From assembly GCA_965247995.1 (NCBI GenBank), contig OZ252041.1:1736001-1800000 (forward strand): DNA of 64,000 nucleotides, in the 5' to 3' direction. Each line of letters opens with the position of its first letter. Position 1 is the stretch's first letter. Position numbers and translations under genes: made by a program. The stretch is from JASLZO01 sp965247995 (GTDB lineage Bacteria; Chloroflexota; Dehalococcoidia; UBA6926). The notes under the pieces are model-generated. The model saw only the letters and a program-made list of their open reading frames with translations. It was not told the DNA's origin and made no database searches. Positions 8,683-17,723 of this stretch are shown piece after piece.

Positions 8683-10311
8683 CTATGCCGGTTGCGGGGG
8701 CATGAACGCAGCAAACGGGTTCGGCATCACCCCCAACGGCACCTCGATCAGCGTCGGCTCGTCCGCCACGATCGCCTTCCTCAGCGTCGTCCTCAACGCC
8801 TCCGGCCCTTCCGCCTTATATCCTGTCACCCCGAACGACTCGGCCAACCTCACGAAATCCGGGTTGCGAAGATCGGACCCGATGATGTGCCCGTCGAACG
8901 ATGTGTCCTGCGTGCGCCGGACGTTCCCGTATGCTCCATCGTCGAAAACGATGACCACTGAGTTGATCCCGAACTGTGCCATCGTGGCCAGTTCTTGCAC
9001 CCCAAACATGAACCCGCCATCGCCCGCAATCGAGACAACGGCCTTGTCCGGGTTGCCTACCTTCACGCCCAAGGACGTTGGGAAACCGAATCCCAGCGTG
9101 CCCTGGTATCCCCCAGTAATGAACGTGCGCGGCTCATAGACGGGAAAGCCCTCGTTTGAGTAGTAGCCGACCTGTGTCATCTCGGTGACCAAGATCCCAT
9201 CGTCCGGTAGCTCAGCACGGATCGCGTCGGCGTACGAACCAAGGGGATCGAGGGTGGCGAGCGTCTCGTCGACTCTTGCTTTCACCTCGGCCATCTCGGC
9301 CACCCGGGATTCCCGGGAACGGTTGTGTCGTGGCGTTCGTCGCAAGAGCTCCGTCAATCCGGCGCGCGCATCCGCGACAATGCCAATGTCCGGTTCCTGG
9401 TTGCGGCCCACCTCCTCCGGATCGATGTCCAGGTGGATCAGGGTCTGCCCGTCCTCGATCTTCCGAGGCGTCGGGCCGCGGGCAACGAAACGGGAGCCAA
9501 TCGCTAAGACGACGTCGGCCTTGGGAAGAAGCTGGTAGGCCGCCATTCCCGTGTGGGAGAGGTGGTGCCGAGATGAGATCGCGCCCTTCGCCGTCGGAGA
9601 CAAGACGACGGGCGCCTGCAGCATCTCCGCCAGTTCGAGTAGTTCCCGCTGCGCCTCTGCCGTGACGACACCGCCGCCCGCGAAGATCACGGGATTCCGG
9701 GCCTGGCCAAGCGCCTGCGCGGCACGTTCGAGCAGATCGGGGTCGCCAACCGTCCTCGGCTCGACGCCCGGCTCCGACAGCAACACATCCTCGCCCCTCA
9801 TTAGCACGTCAGGAGGAATCTCAATCTCCACCGGCCGTGGTCTGCCCGTCATCAGTTGGGAGAACGCCTCCCGGACCAGGCCGGGGACCTCCGACGGCGC
9901 CATCGGTCGGGCTGCCCACTTCGTCACGGAGCCAACCATCTCGAGCTGGTTCTTGATCTCGTGAAGCGCTCCGCGCTCCTTCCCAATCAGGTCGGAAGCA
10001 ATCTGACCGCAAACCGCGAGGACTCGTGAAGAAGCGCTGTACGCAGTGGCGAGTCCCGCACCGGCATTCAGAAGGCCGGGCCCCGGCACCATCATGCAAA
10101 CGCCAATCTTGCCGGTCGAGCGCGCGTATCCGTCGGCCATATACGACGTCGCCTGCTCGTGGCGCGTATGGACAAGCCGGATGCTGTCGCGCTCCTCGTA
10201 GAACGCGTCGAATGCCCAGTCAAGCTGGACACCCGGCAGGCCGAAGATGACTTCGACGCCCTCCCGCTTCAAGGATTGGACCAGTGCTCGCCCGCCGGTC
10301 ATCTCAGCCAT
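8683..10311 (-). CDS. Thiamine diphosphate-dependent enzyme, acetolactate synthase-like
   Basis: A 542-residue three-domain ThDP enzyme. The N-terminal Pyr domain holds the activating Glu in HTRHEQATSYMADGYAR near residue 50. A central domain follows (about 190-320), and the C-terminal PP domain carries GDGGFMFGVQEL near residue 437 with the downstream Asn (DDGAYGN) of the ThDP/Mg motif. It resembles the IlvB family. However, no regulatory subunit gene is adjacent, so a catabolic decarboxylase or carboligase is as likely as acetolactate synthase. ATG 10311 is preceded by AGGGGG at a normal distance. Confidence 0.9.
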   Translation of the reverse strand: MAEMTGGRALVQSLKREGVEVIFGLPGVQLDWAFDAFYEERDSIRLVHTRHEQATSYMADGYARSTGKIGVCMMVPGPGLLNAGAGLATAYSASSRVLAVCGQIASDLIGKERGALHEIKNQLEMVGSVTKWAARPMAPSEVPGLVREAFSQLMTGRPRPVEIEIPPDVLMRGEDVLLSEPGVEPRTVGDPDLLERAAQALGQARNPVIFAGGGVVTAEAQRELLELAEMLQAPVVLSPTAKGAISSRHHLSHTGMAAYQLLPKADVVLAIGSRFVARGPTPRKIEDGQTLIHLDIDPEEVGRNQEPDIGIVADARAGLTELLRRTPRHNRSRESRVAEMAEVKARVDETLATLDPLGSYADAIRAELPDDGILVTEMTQVGYYSNEGFPVYEPRTFITGGYQGTLGFGFPTSLGVKVGNPDKAVVSIAGDGGFMFGVQELATMAQFGINSVVIVFDDGAYGNVRRTQDTSFDGHIIGSDLRNPDFVRLAESFGVTGYKAEGPEALRTTLRKAIVADEPTLIEVPLGVMPNPFAAFMPPQPA

Positions 10312-10404
10312 GTGCCGTCCCCCTGACTCCGGGTTGGGCCGATGGTATCTGGTTCCCACGCGGGGTGTCGAACGCCCGAGACCGCTTTGGGTCGCGTGCG
10401 GGTG

Positions 10405-11400
10405 CTAGGGCACGAGGAGCGGACGGTCCTCCGTCACGACCCAAGTTTCGGCCGCGATGCTCTCTCGCAAAGGCTTCGGGAGCGCGAACATGCCGCGGTG
10501 TGTGATGCCGTCGTAATAGCGCAACGGACCGGTGATCCGGCGGGACACCCGCGCGTCGATCTCACCCGGACCGGTGGACGCTGGGTCGTCGCTGTTCTTA
10601 GAACCGATAAGGAAGCTCCAAGGTCCGCCAAACGACGGGACGATCGACGTATATCCGACGACCGCCGGAAAGACGTCGGACAGCGTCCGGTGAAGGGCAG
10701 TAAAACCGCGCGTCAAGTCGGTGAGCGGGCCTGCGGCGTTGGTTGGATCACCCTCGGACCAGACTGTGCCAGCGATCGCTGGACCGGACTGAACGACGAT
10801 CGCCCCCCGGTCCGTCAGCTTCGTCGCAGCGAGTTGATAGAACTCCTTGGTATAGAGCCGAAACGCTGGGCCGGCGTCCATCGGGTCGACCAAGTCGAGG
10901 ATGAGCGCGTCGAACGGTGTGTCCTCGCGCAGAAGGAACTCGCGTGCGTCTTCGTGGACGAGCACGGTCCGGGGGTCGTCGAACGACCCCTGGTGCCAGG
11001 AGGGCAGGTGCTCGCGGCATAACGACACGACCTCCTCGTCCAGGTCGACCATGATCACCCGCTCAACCGACCGGTGACGGAGCACCTCGCGCAGCGTTGC
11101 TCCCTCACCCCCGCCGCCGATGAAGATGCGCTTCGGTTCGGGGACCGACAAGAGGATCGGATGGACAAGCGATTCGTGGTACACAAACTCGTCCGCCTCA
11201 GTCGACTGCGTCTTGCCGTCTAAAAGAAGCGCCCGCCCGAACGGGATCGTATCGACGATTTCGACGCTTTGGAATCGTGTCCGTCCCGAGTGGATGCGGC
11301 GTGAGACTGCCGTAAGTTGGCGAAGGTTCGGAGTGATCGCTTCGGTGATCCAGTCCTGATCGCGACGGGCGTCGCCAGCGACGCCGGCGTTTTCAGACAC
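10405..11400 (-). CDS. speE: Spermidine synthase (polyamine aminopropyltransferase)
   Basis: A 331-residue enzyme that moves the aminopropyl group of decarboxylated S-adenosylmethionine to putrescine or a similar amine. A small beta N-domain is followed by the Rossmann fold: FIGGGGEGATLREVL near residue 96, acidic VDLDEEVV near 121, and catalytic LDLVDPMDAGPA near 172. The start is GTG (complement of 11398-11400), which overlaps the end of speD by 8 bases, so the two are translationally coupled. The last 40 residues are an extension beyond the minimal fold. Confidence 0.94.
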   Translation of the reverse strand: MSENAGVAGDARRDQDWITEAITPNLRQLTAVSRRIHSGRTRFQSVEIVDTIPFGRALLLDGKTQSTEADEFVYHESLVHPILLSVPEPKRIFIGGGGEGATLREVLRHRSVERVIMVDLDEEVVSLCREHLPSWHQGSFDDPRTVLVHEDAREFLLREDTPFDALILDLVDPMDAGPAFRLYTKEFYQLAATKLTDRGAIVVQSGPAIAGTVWSEGDPTNAAGPLTDLTRGFTALHRTLSDVFPAVVGYTSIVPSFGGPWSFLIGSKNSDDPASTGPGEIDARVSRRITGPLRYYDGITHRGMFALPKPLRESIAAETWVVTEDRPLLVP

Positions 11401-11791
11401 TGGATCCAGCGATCGTCGGAACGCCCACGGCGTTCGGGATGGCTGGCAAAACTCCGCGCTTCAGCGAGATCACGGAATGGTCCTGCGCTCCGAACGCATC
11501 GATAATGAACGGTACCGCATCCTCGGGATTGATCCGGTCTCCGCACGTGAATATGTCCACAGCGGCGTACGCATACTCCGGCCAGGTGTGGATGCACAGA
11601 TGTGATTCAGCGATGGCGACGACGCCGGTGACCCCTTGCGGGCTGAATTCGTGGAACGAGTCTCCGATGACTGTGGCCCCAATTCGTTCGGCGGTCGAGG
11701 TGAGGGCTCTGCGGACTAACTGCACGTCGTTCAGTGCGCTACTGTTGCAGTCGCGTAGCTCCAAAAGTAGATGCGTTCCTAGAGCATTCAA
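11393..11791 (-). CDS. speD: S-adenosylmethionine decarboxylase proenzyme
   Basis: A 132-residue prokaryotic class 1 AdoMetDC that makes the aminopropyl donor for SpeE. The self-cleavage site is ESHLCIHTWPE near residue 64, where the Ser becomes the pyruvoyl group. The following IFTCGD motif holds the conserved Cys. The start is TTG 11791, preceded by a very purine-rich GGGAGGGGGGAAGGTGA. It is the first gene of the speD-speE operon and has a good promoter at 11828-11857. Confidence 0.95.
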   Translation of the reverse strand: MNALGTHLLLELRDCNSSALNDVQLVRRALTSTAERIGATVIGDSFHEFSPQGVTGVVAIAESHLCIHTWPEYAYAAVDIFTCGDRINPEDAVPFIIDAFGAQDHSVISLKRGVLPAIPNAVGVPTIAGSSV

Positions 11792-11827
11792 TCACCTTCC
11801 CCCCTCCCGAATTTAGGCGTGACGGCT

Positions 11828-11857
11828 AGTATAGGGCCGCGTCGTTTCGGGTTTCAA
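11828..11857 (-). promoter_or_regulatory. Promoter of speD-speE
   Basis: On the minus strand TTGAAA (11852-11857) and TATACT (11828-11833) are separated by 18 bases; each matches the sigma-70 consensus at 5 of 6. Transcription would start near 11821, about 30 bases before the speD TTG. Confidence 0.65.
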
Positions 11858-11952
11858 TAGAAAGGGGGCGCGATGACGTTCGCGAGGATGCGAGCCAGCA
11901 GACCACCGCTGGTGAGTCGGGTGTGCGAAGCGTATCGGGACCACGAACGCTC

Positions 11953-12408
11953 GTGAAAGTCTCCAACAGTCAGGAGGTGTCAGCGCCCAGCGCGACCGTA
12001 TGGCACCTCCTTCACGATCCAGACGTCCTCCGCCGTGCCATTCCCGGGTGTGAACGGTTCGATCCTTTGGGAGAGCCCGGGAAGTACGCCGCGGCATTGT
12101 CCGCGGGAGTTGGCCCGATCAGGGGCCGCTTCTCGGGTACCGTCACGCTCAGGGATATTCACGACGGCACGATGTACGCGATGGAGTTGGACGGGAACGG
12201 CCCAACCGGGTTCGTGCGCGGCACGGGCGAGATCTCGCTCGCGGAAACCAACGGGACCACGACGATCACGGTCACCGGCGATGCGCAGGTCGGCGGCGTC
12301 CTGGTTCAGGTCGGATCACGGATGATCGAAACCGCCGTTCGAGTCCTCATGGGCCAGTTCTTCGCCGCGATCGCCGAAGAGGCTCGCACTCCCGGAGCGC
12401 CCTCGTAG
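11953..12408 (+). CDS. CoxG-like SRPBCC protein (CO dehydrogenase subunit G family)
   Basis: A 151-residue START/SRPBCC-fold protein. The N-terminus (VKVSNSQEVSAP...VWHLLHDPDVLRRAIPGCERF) is diagnostic of the CoxG family, which helps membrane attachment or maturation of CoxSLM-type molybdenum hydroxylases. I chose GTG 11953 because family members begin at exactly this strand; GTG 11923, with GGTGAG at 11911-11916, gives ten more residues. A hydroxylase gene set lies 2.8 kb downstream on the same strand, which supports a functional link. Confidence 0.85.
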   Translation: MKVSNSQEVSAPSATVWHLLHDPDVLRRAIPGCERFDPLGEPGKYAAALSAGVGPIRGRFSGTVTLRDIHDGTMYAMELDGNGPTGFVRGTGEISLAETNGTTTITVTGDAQVGGVLVQVGSRMIETAVRVLMGQFFAAIAEEARTPGAPS

Positions 12409-12419
12409 AGCGAGCCCGC

Positions 12420-13301
12420 ATGAACGTCCGGCGCCTCGACTACCAACCAATTGTTCAGCGCGCTCCATTGTCGCTGCCGAACGGCGCGCGGCTTGCCGTT
12501 TGGGTCGTCGTCAACGTTGAAGAATGGGATATCAATGAACCTATGGCTCGGCGGGTGCTCCCTACGCCTCAGGGTGTCTCTGTAGTCCCGGACGTGCCGA
12601 ACTGGAGTTGGGCCGAGTACGGCCTCCGGGTCGGCTTCTGGCGGTTGAAAGAGGTCCTGGACCGGCACGCAATCCGCGCGACCGTAAGCCTCAATGCGTC
12701 CGTCTGCGACACCTACCCACAGATCGTCGAAGCGGGGGTTGCCTCCGGGTGGGAGTTCATGGGTCATGGCTTCGTCCAGCGCGTGCTGAACGTCGAACCC
12801 GACGAACGCGCGGTGATCAAAAAAACAATTGAGACGATTCAACGAAAGACGGGTTCGGCCCCCCGGGGATGGATGGGCCCGGGGCTCGCTGAGACGTTTG
12901 AGACCCCCGACATCTTGGCCGAAGAGGGGATCGAGTACGTGTGCGACTGGGTCGCCGACGATCAACCTTTCCCGGTCAACGTGCGGTCCGGTTCGCTCGT
13001 CTCAATCCCGTATACCGTGGAGTTGAACGACATCCCGATGTACATCGATCAGCACCACCGGTCACCGGAGATCTTTGAGCGCACCCGGGACCACTTCGAC
13101 ACGCTATACAAAGAGGGTGCGGACAACGCCCGCGTCATGGCAATCGCGGTCCACCCATATATCTCCGGCGTGCCGCATCGGATCGGCTACTTCGAGCAGA
13201 TCTTCGAGTACATCGGGCAGCACGACGACGTGCTGTTCATGACCGGTAGCGAAATTCTGGACTGGTATCAGGGAGCGGCCGGATCGGGCTCGACTATCTG
13301 A
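12420..13301 (+). CDS. Polysaccharide deacetylase family protein, allantoinase (PuuE)-like
   Basis: A 293-residue NodB/CE4-fold hydrolase. The region NVEEWDINEP near residue 33 sits where classical deacetylases have their Asp-Asp pair; the Glu version is what I associate with PuuE-like cyclic-amide hydrolases. EFMGHGFVQRVL near 115 gives a candidate metal His, and AIAVHPYISG near 243 holds the C-terminal His motif. No signal peptide is seen, so it is cytoplasmic and unlikely to act on polysaccharide. With the amidase and molybdenum hydroxylase nearby, opening of a hydroxylated N-ring is a reasonable guess. It starts 11 bases after the CoxG-like gene. Confidence 0.85.
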   Translation: MNVRRLDYQPIVQRAPLSLPNGARLAVWVVVNVEEWDINEPMARRVLPTPQGVSVVPDVPNWSWAEYGLRVGFWRLKEVLDRHAIRATVSLNASVCDTYPQIVEAGVASGWEFMGHGFVQRVLNVEPDERAVIKKTIETIQRKTGSAPRGWMGPGLAETFETPDILAEEGIEYVCDWVADDQPFPVNVRSGSLVSIPYTVELNDIPMYIDQHHRSPEIFERTRDHFDTLYKEGADNARVMAIAVHPYISGVPHRIGYFEQIFEYIGQHDDVLFMTGSEILDWYQGAAGSGSTI

Positions 13302-14649
13302 CGTGGTGTGCTAAGTCTGGCTCTATGTTCACGCCTAGGACACCTTCGATCCACCCGGCGGCGCCGAGAAGGGTCGCTTCGGCAAACCGCTCGCCCAACA
13401 ACTGGATGCCAAGTGGCAGCCCGTCTTCGCTAAGGCCACTCGGAAGCGTGATCGCGGGCACGCCAGCGAAGGTCCACGGCGTCTGAAATGACGGATCGCC
13501 GGTCGTCGCCAAGCTGCGGGGAGCTGCAGTTGGCGTCGACGAGGTGAGGACGACGTCGCATTCGTCGAACAGACGCTGCACGGCGTCCCGGAAGCCGAGC
13601 CCTCGACGCCACGCCTCCACGTAGTCGGAGCCGCGGATGGCGCTGCCACGCTCGACGAACTCACGCATCACGTCGCTGTACTCGTCAGCATGCCCAGCCA
13701 TCACCTCGCGATGGACCGCGGCAGCCTCCGTAGCCATGATCGTGGCGTGGACTTGCATCGCCTCCTCGATGTCGTCGCTGAGGTCGACGCTGATGACCCG
13801 TGCGCCTGCCTCTCGGAGGCGATCGACGACCTCCATAGCGTGAACTCCCACCTCTCCGGAAGCGCGGGAAATGAAGAACCCGTCGCGAAGCACGCCCACT
13901 GTGGGCGGCCGCGAACGATGTGTGGCCACGGCGCCAACGTAGTCCTCCACCGGCTCCGTGGATGAGAGAGGATCGGCTGGGTCCGGTCCAGCGACCGCGC
14001 CGAGTACCAACGCTGCATCCCCAACGGCGCGAGTGATGATGCCCACGGTGTCGAGGGTCCACGCGAGCGGGAACACACCTGCGCAACTGACCCGTCCGAA
14101 CGACGGTTTGAATCCAACGACGCCGTTGTAAGCGGCAGGGCGGAGCGTCGATCCTGCGGTCTGAGACCCCAACGCAAAAGGCGCCATCCGTGCTGCGACC
14201 GCCACCGCCGAACCGCTGCTGGATCCGCCCGGCGTGGCCGCGGCGTTCCACGGGTTGATCGTCCGAGGGGGTTCGAGGAATGCGAACTCGGTCGTAACCG
14301 TCTTCCCAAGCGGGATCGCGCCCGCGTCCCTCAGCCGGCGAACGACGGTCGAGTCGTTCGCGGCAATCCGTCCCCGGTAGATCGGCGAACCGGCGCCTGT
14401 CGGGAGCCCCGCCACATCGAAGATGTCCTTCGCCGCGAAAGGAACGCCGCTCAGAAGACGGTCCGCCGGGACTGCCGTGCCCGCGCGCTCGAGGGCTCCG
14501 TCATCGGCTACCGTCTCCCATGCTTGAAGGTGCCCATCGAGGCTGCGGATGCGGTTCATGAACGCCGCGACGAAGTCGGTGGGCGTCAGAGAACCCTCCC
14601 GGATTCGTCGGGCGCCGTCTGCTGCGGTCAGTTCGTGCAGTTGGGTCAC
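13294..14649 (-). CDS. Amidase (amidase signature family)
   Basis: A 451-residue amidase-signature enzyme. The Ser-cisSer-Lys triad is visible: Lys in PFAAKDIFD near residue 74, cis-Ser in TPGGSSSGSAVAVAA near 145, and nucleophile Ser in GSQTAGSTLRPA near 167. The start is GTG 14649 with GGGAGAG upstream. The gene is on the opposite strand from its neighbours, and its stop overlaps that of the CE4 gene by 8 bases. Family members hydrolyse linear amides. The substrate is unknown; the setting suggests an intermediate of the surrounding catabolic genes. Confidence 0.92.
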   Translation of the reverse strand: MTQLHELTAADGARRIREGSLTPTDFVAAFMNRIRSLDGHLQAWETVADDGALERAGTAVPADRLLSGVPFAAKDIFDVAGLPTGAGSPIYRGRIAANDSTVVRRLRDAGAIPLGKTVTTEFAFLEPPRTINPWNAAATPGGSSSGSAVAVAARMAPFALGSQTAGSTLRPAAYNGVVGFKPSFGRVSCAGVFPLAWTLDTVGIITRAVGDAALVLGAVAGPDPADPLSSTEPVEDYVGAVATHRSRPPTVGVLRDGFFISRASGEVGVHAMEVVDRLREAGARVISVDLSDDIEEAMQVHATIMATEAAAVHREVMAGHADEYSDVMREFVERGSAIRGSDYVEAWRRGLGFRDAVQRLFDECDVVLTSSTPTAAPRSLATTGDPSFQTPWTFAGVPAITLPSGLSEDGLPLGIQLLGERFAEATLLGAAGWIEGVLGVNIEPDLAHHVR

Positions 14650-14796
14650 GTGCGTTCTCTCCCGAAGAGTCGCTACCAGAGCATCGTAGCCGCTGGCCGC
14701 GCTGCGGAGGCTTCGAGATCGCCTAACCGGCCCGAGGTGGTAGCATCGGCGGGTCAGTCGTTGCGGCGGTGGAATTGTGCGCTACGGGGGTGCGGC

Positions 14797-15288
14797 ATGC
14801 CGAGTGACGTTTCGATCACGCTTGTCATCAATGGCGAAGAGCACGCGCTGGACGTTGAACCACGGTTGTTGCTCGTTCATGCGATTCGGGACCGCCTCGG
14901 GTATACCGGGACCCACGTCGGGTGCGATACCAGCCAATGCGGCGCGTGCACGGTCATCATCGATGGTGACGCCGTCAAGGCGTGCACGCTGCTCGCAGTC
15001 CAAGCCGACGGTCAACGGATCGAGACCATCGAAGGCATGGCCTCGCCGGATGGCGAGTTGCATCCAATCCAACGGGCCTTCTCTGAACAGCATGGGCTTC
15101 AATGTGGCTTCTGTACGCCGGGTATGGTCATGCTCACCAAAGCATTCCTGGCTGAGAATCCAAACCCGACTGAGGCGGAGATCCGCCATGCGTTGGCCGG
15201 AAACCTGTGCAGGTGCACGGGGTATCAGAACATCGTTAAGTCGATTCACTTCGCGGCCGAAGCCCTCCCGGGGAGGACGGAATCATGA
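14797..15288 (+). CDS. Molybdenum hydroxylase small subunit, [2Fe-2S] protein
   Basis: A 163-residue iron-sulfur subunit of the xanthine dehydrogenase/CoxS type that carries electrons from the Mo site to FAD. The plant-ferredoxin-like cluster is at CDTSQCGAC plus a later Cys (about residues 47-76). The second cluster is in the helical domain at CGFCTPG and CRCTGY (about 104-145). I chose ATG 14797 because homologous sequence begins there and GGGGG precedes it; the open frame extends upstream without family similarity. Its stop overlaps the large-subunit start (ATGA). Confidence 0.95.
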   Translation: MPSDVSITLVINGEEHALDVEPRLLLVHAIRDRLGYTGTHVGCDTSQCGACTVIIDGDAVKACTLLAVQADGQRIETIEGMASPDGELHPIQRAFSEQHGLQCGFCTPGMVMLTKAFLAENPNPTEAEIRHALAGNLCRCTGYQNIVKSIHFAAEALPGRTES

Positions 15289-17723
15289 CCAACGTCCGGG
15301 AGAAACAGGTAGGCAAGTCGGTTGCCCGGAAAGAGGACGACCGGCTCGTCCGCGGTGACGGAGCGTTTTCCGAGGACATCGAGCCGCCCGGAACCGTGTG
15401 GGCGCACTTCGTGCGCAGCCCGCATGCTCACGCGCGTATCCGCGGCGTAGACGCTTCCGCGGCATTGGAAGACCCGCGCGTCCTGACCGTCCTGACCGGG
15501 AGCGACATTCATCCGAAGTACCACCCGCTACCCGCGGTACCTATGGCCGCGTACGGAGCGGACCCCGCGCCCTTCAGGCTCATGGCGGTCGAAAAAGCCC
15601 GGTATTCCGGCGAGATCGTCGCGGTCGTCGTAGCGCAGGACCGCTATGCCGCTCGTGACGCAGCCGATACCGTCCTCGTTGACTACGAAGTGCTCCCGGT
15701 CGCCAACGATGTCGAGGACGCGATGCGGACCGGCGCGCCTCGGGTTCACGACGATCGAGAGAACGGCGACCTCGTGTGGCGAAAGAGCACTCCCAACGTC
15801 CACCAGGCGTTTGAAGAAGCGGAGATCATCCTCCGTGACCACTTCGTAAACCAGCGGATTCACGCCGTCCCCATGGAGCCCAGGGCCGGCATCGCGTACT
15901 GGGACCGGGTCGAAGAGAGGCTCACGATCTGGTCGTCAAGCCAGTCGGCACACGACCTTCGGGAGCAGCTCTCGGAGGTGCTGGACATCCCCTTCGAGAG
16001 CGTGCGCTCCATCGCGCCCGACGTCGGTGGCGGTTTCGGCGCGAAACACGCGGGCGAGGTCGAGTACTTCCTGATTGCCGCGGCGTCCCTGGAGCTTGGT
16101 CTTCCCGTCAAGTGGGTCGGAACGCGTTCGGAAGAATTCGTCGCACTAAGCCACGCACGCGGAAAGGTATCGGATATCGAGGTCGCGGCCACACGCGAAG
16201 GGAAGATCACTGGCATTCGCCTGCGTCACGTCGGCGATCTTGGCGCCTACCCCAAGGGAGGGACCGCCTCCATCTTCATCACCTCCGCGATGATCGCCCT
16301 CGGCGCGTATGCCATACCCGAGGTCGACCTTGATGTCCACGCCGTCTACACGAACCACACTCCTGAAGGCGCCTACCGCGGGTACGGAAGGCCGGAGGGC
16401 ATCCATCTCATTGAACGAGAGATGGACCAGTTGGCCGACGAGCTGGGTATCGACCCGGCCGAGATCAGGCGTCGCAACTTCATCCCGCCTCAGGCGTTCC
16501 CGTACATCACTGCCGCCGACGAGATCCTCGACAGCGGCGAGTACGAGAAAGGCCTCGATCGAGCCCTCGAGATCAGCGAGTACCGGGAGATGCGTGCCGA
16601 GCAGGAACGCTTGCGAACACAGGGACGGTACATGGGGATCGGCCTTTCGTCGTGGATCAAGACGGGCGGGTTCGGCCCCTCCTCGCTGAGTATTGACATC
16701 GAAGCAGTGCGCAAGGGGACGGAGGCTTCCGGGCCGGCAATCGCGTCCGGACAGAATTCTCCGGCAGCGTCCATGAGCCCTGGTGTCTCCATGCCTGAAT
16801 GGGGCAGAGTCAAGGTCGGTATGGATGGCAAGGTGACGATCTATTCGGGCTCGTCGCCCCATGGCCAAGGGACGGCGACCACATTCGCCCAGGTCGTTGC
16901 GGACGTGTTGCAGGTTTCCGTCGACGACATTGATTTCATTTGGGGAGACACCGCGACGGTGGACTACGGCGTCGGGACGTTCGCCAGCCGGAACATGGTG
17001 GTCGGTGGTACCGCAATCTTCCAAGCCGCCCAGAAGGTGCTCGCGAAAATGCGGCGTATCGCCGCGTTCCGACTGGATGCGAACGACAACGACGTCGTCT
17101 TCGCAGACGGCATGTTCTCGGTTCCAAACGGCGATACGGCCCTTTCGGTCGCGGACATCGCCGCCGCGGCCAACACTCTGCGGACACGTCCCCCTGATAT
17201 GGAGATGGGACTCGACGAGTCCAGTTTCTTCCAACCATCGCGCGTGACCTTTAACTCAGGTACGTATGTGGCCGTCGTCGAGGTCGACCCAGACACCGGC
17301 GATGTGGACCTGCAAAAGCTGTTCTGCGTCGACGACCAGGGCGTGGTCGTCAACCCAATGATCGTGGAAGGGCAGGTGCACGGCGGAGCCGCCCAAGGTA
17401 TCGGGCAGGCGCTGTACGAAAACATCGTCTACGACGAATCGGGCCAACTGCTGTCGGGTTCGTTGATGGACTACGCTTTGCCGACGGCGGAGATGGTCCC
17501 GGAATTCGTGACCAGCACGATCGAGACGCCATCGCCCACAAATCCTCTCGGCGTCAAAGGCATGGGGGAGGGCCCCACGACGGGGGCGCCGCCAGCCGTC
17601 GTCAATGCGGTCGTGGATGCGCTGCGGTCGTTTGGCGTACGCGACATCTCAATGCCCCTGACGCCGGAAAGGGTTTGGCGGGCGATCCAGGACGCCCAGG
17701 AAACCCCAGGAGGCCTCCGATGA
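15285..17723 (+). CDS. Molybdenum hydroxylase large subunit (xanthine dehydrogenase/CoxL form II-like)
   Basis: An 812-residue molybdopterin-binding catalytic subunit. The substrate-site loop at residues 363-369 reads AYRGYGR. This resembles form II (AYRGAGR) and not true CO dehydrogenase (AYxCSFR), so CO oxidation is unlikely. PDVGGGFGAKHAG near 245 and the catalytic Glu762 in GVKGMGEGP are present. The family hydroxylates N-heterocycles, purines, aldehydes or similar. About 30 residues near 495-515 (Ala/Ser-rich) form a small insertion. It overlaps both neighbours by 4 bases (ATGA), giving a tight S-L-M operon. Confidence 0.94.
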   Translation: MTNVREKQVGKSVARKEDDRLVRGDGAFSEDIEPPGTVWAHFVRSPHAHARIRGVDASAALEDPRVLTVLTGSDIHPKYHPLPAVPMAAYGADPAPFRLMAVEKARYSGEIVAVVVAQDRYAARDAADTVLVDYEVLPVANDVEDAMRTGAPRVHDDRENGDLVWRKSTPNVHQAFEEAEIILRDHFVNQRIHAVPMEPRAGIAYWDRVEERLTIWSSSQSAHDLREQLSEVLDIPFESVRSIAPDVGGGFGAKHAGEVEYFLIAAASLELGLPVKWVGTRSEEFVALSHARGKVSDIEVAATREGKITGIRLRHVGDLGAYPKGGTASIFITSAMIALGAYAIPEVDLDVHAVYTNHTPEGAYRGYGRPEGIHLIEREMDQLADELGIDPAEIRRRNFIPPQAFPYITAADEILDSGEYEKGLDRALEISEYREMRAEQERLRTQGRYMGIGLSSWIKTGGFGPSSLSIDIEAVRKGTEASGPAIASGQNSPAASMSPGVSMPEWGRVKVGMDGKVTIYSGSSPHGQGTATTFAQVVADVLQVSVDDIDFIWGDTATVDYGVGTFASRNMVVGGTAIFQAAQKVLAKMRRIAAFRLDANDNDVVFADGMFSVPNGDTALSVADIAAAANTLRTRPPDMEMGLDESSFFQPSRVTFNSGTYVAVVEVDPDTGDVDLQKLFCVDDQGVVVNPMIVEGQVHGGAAQGIGQALYENIVYDESGQLLSGSLMDYALPTAEMVPEFVTSTIETPSPTNPLGVKGMGEGPTTGAPPAVVNAVVDALRSFGVRDISMPLTPERVWRAIQDAQETPGGLR

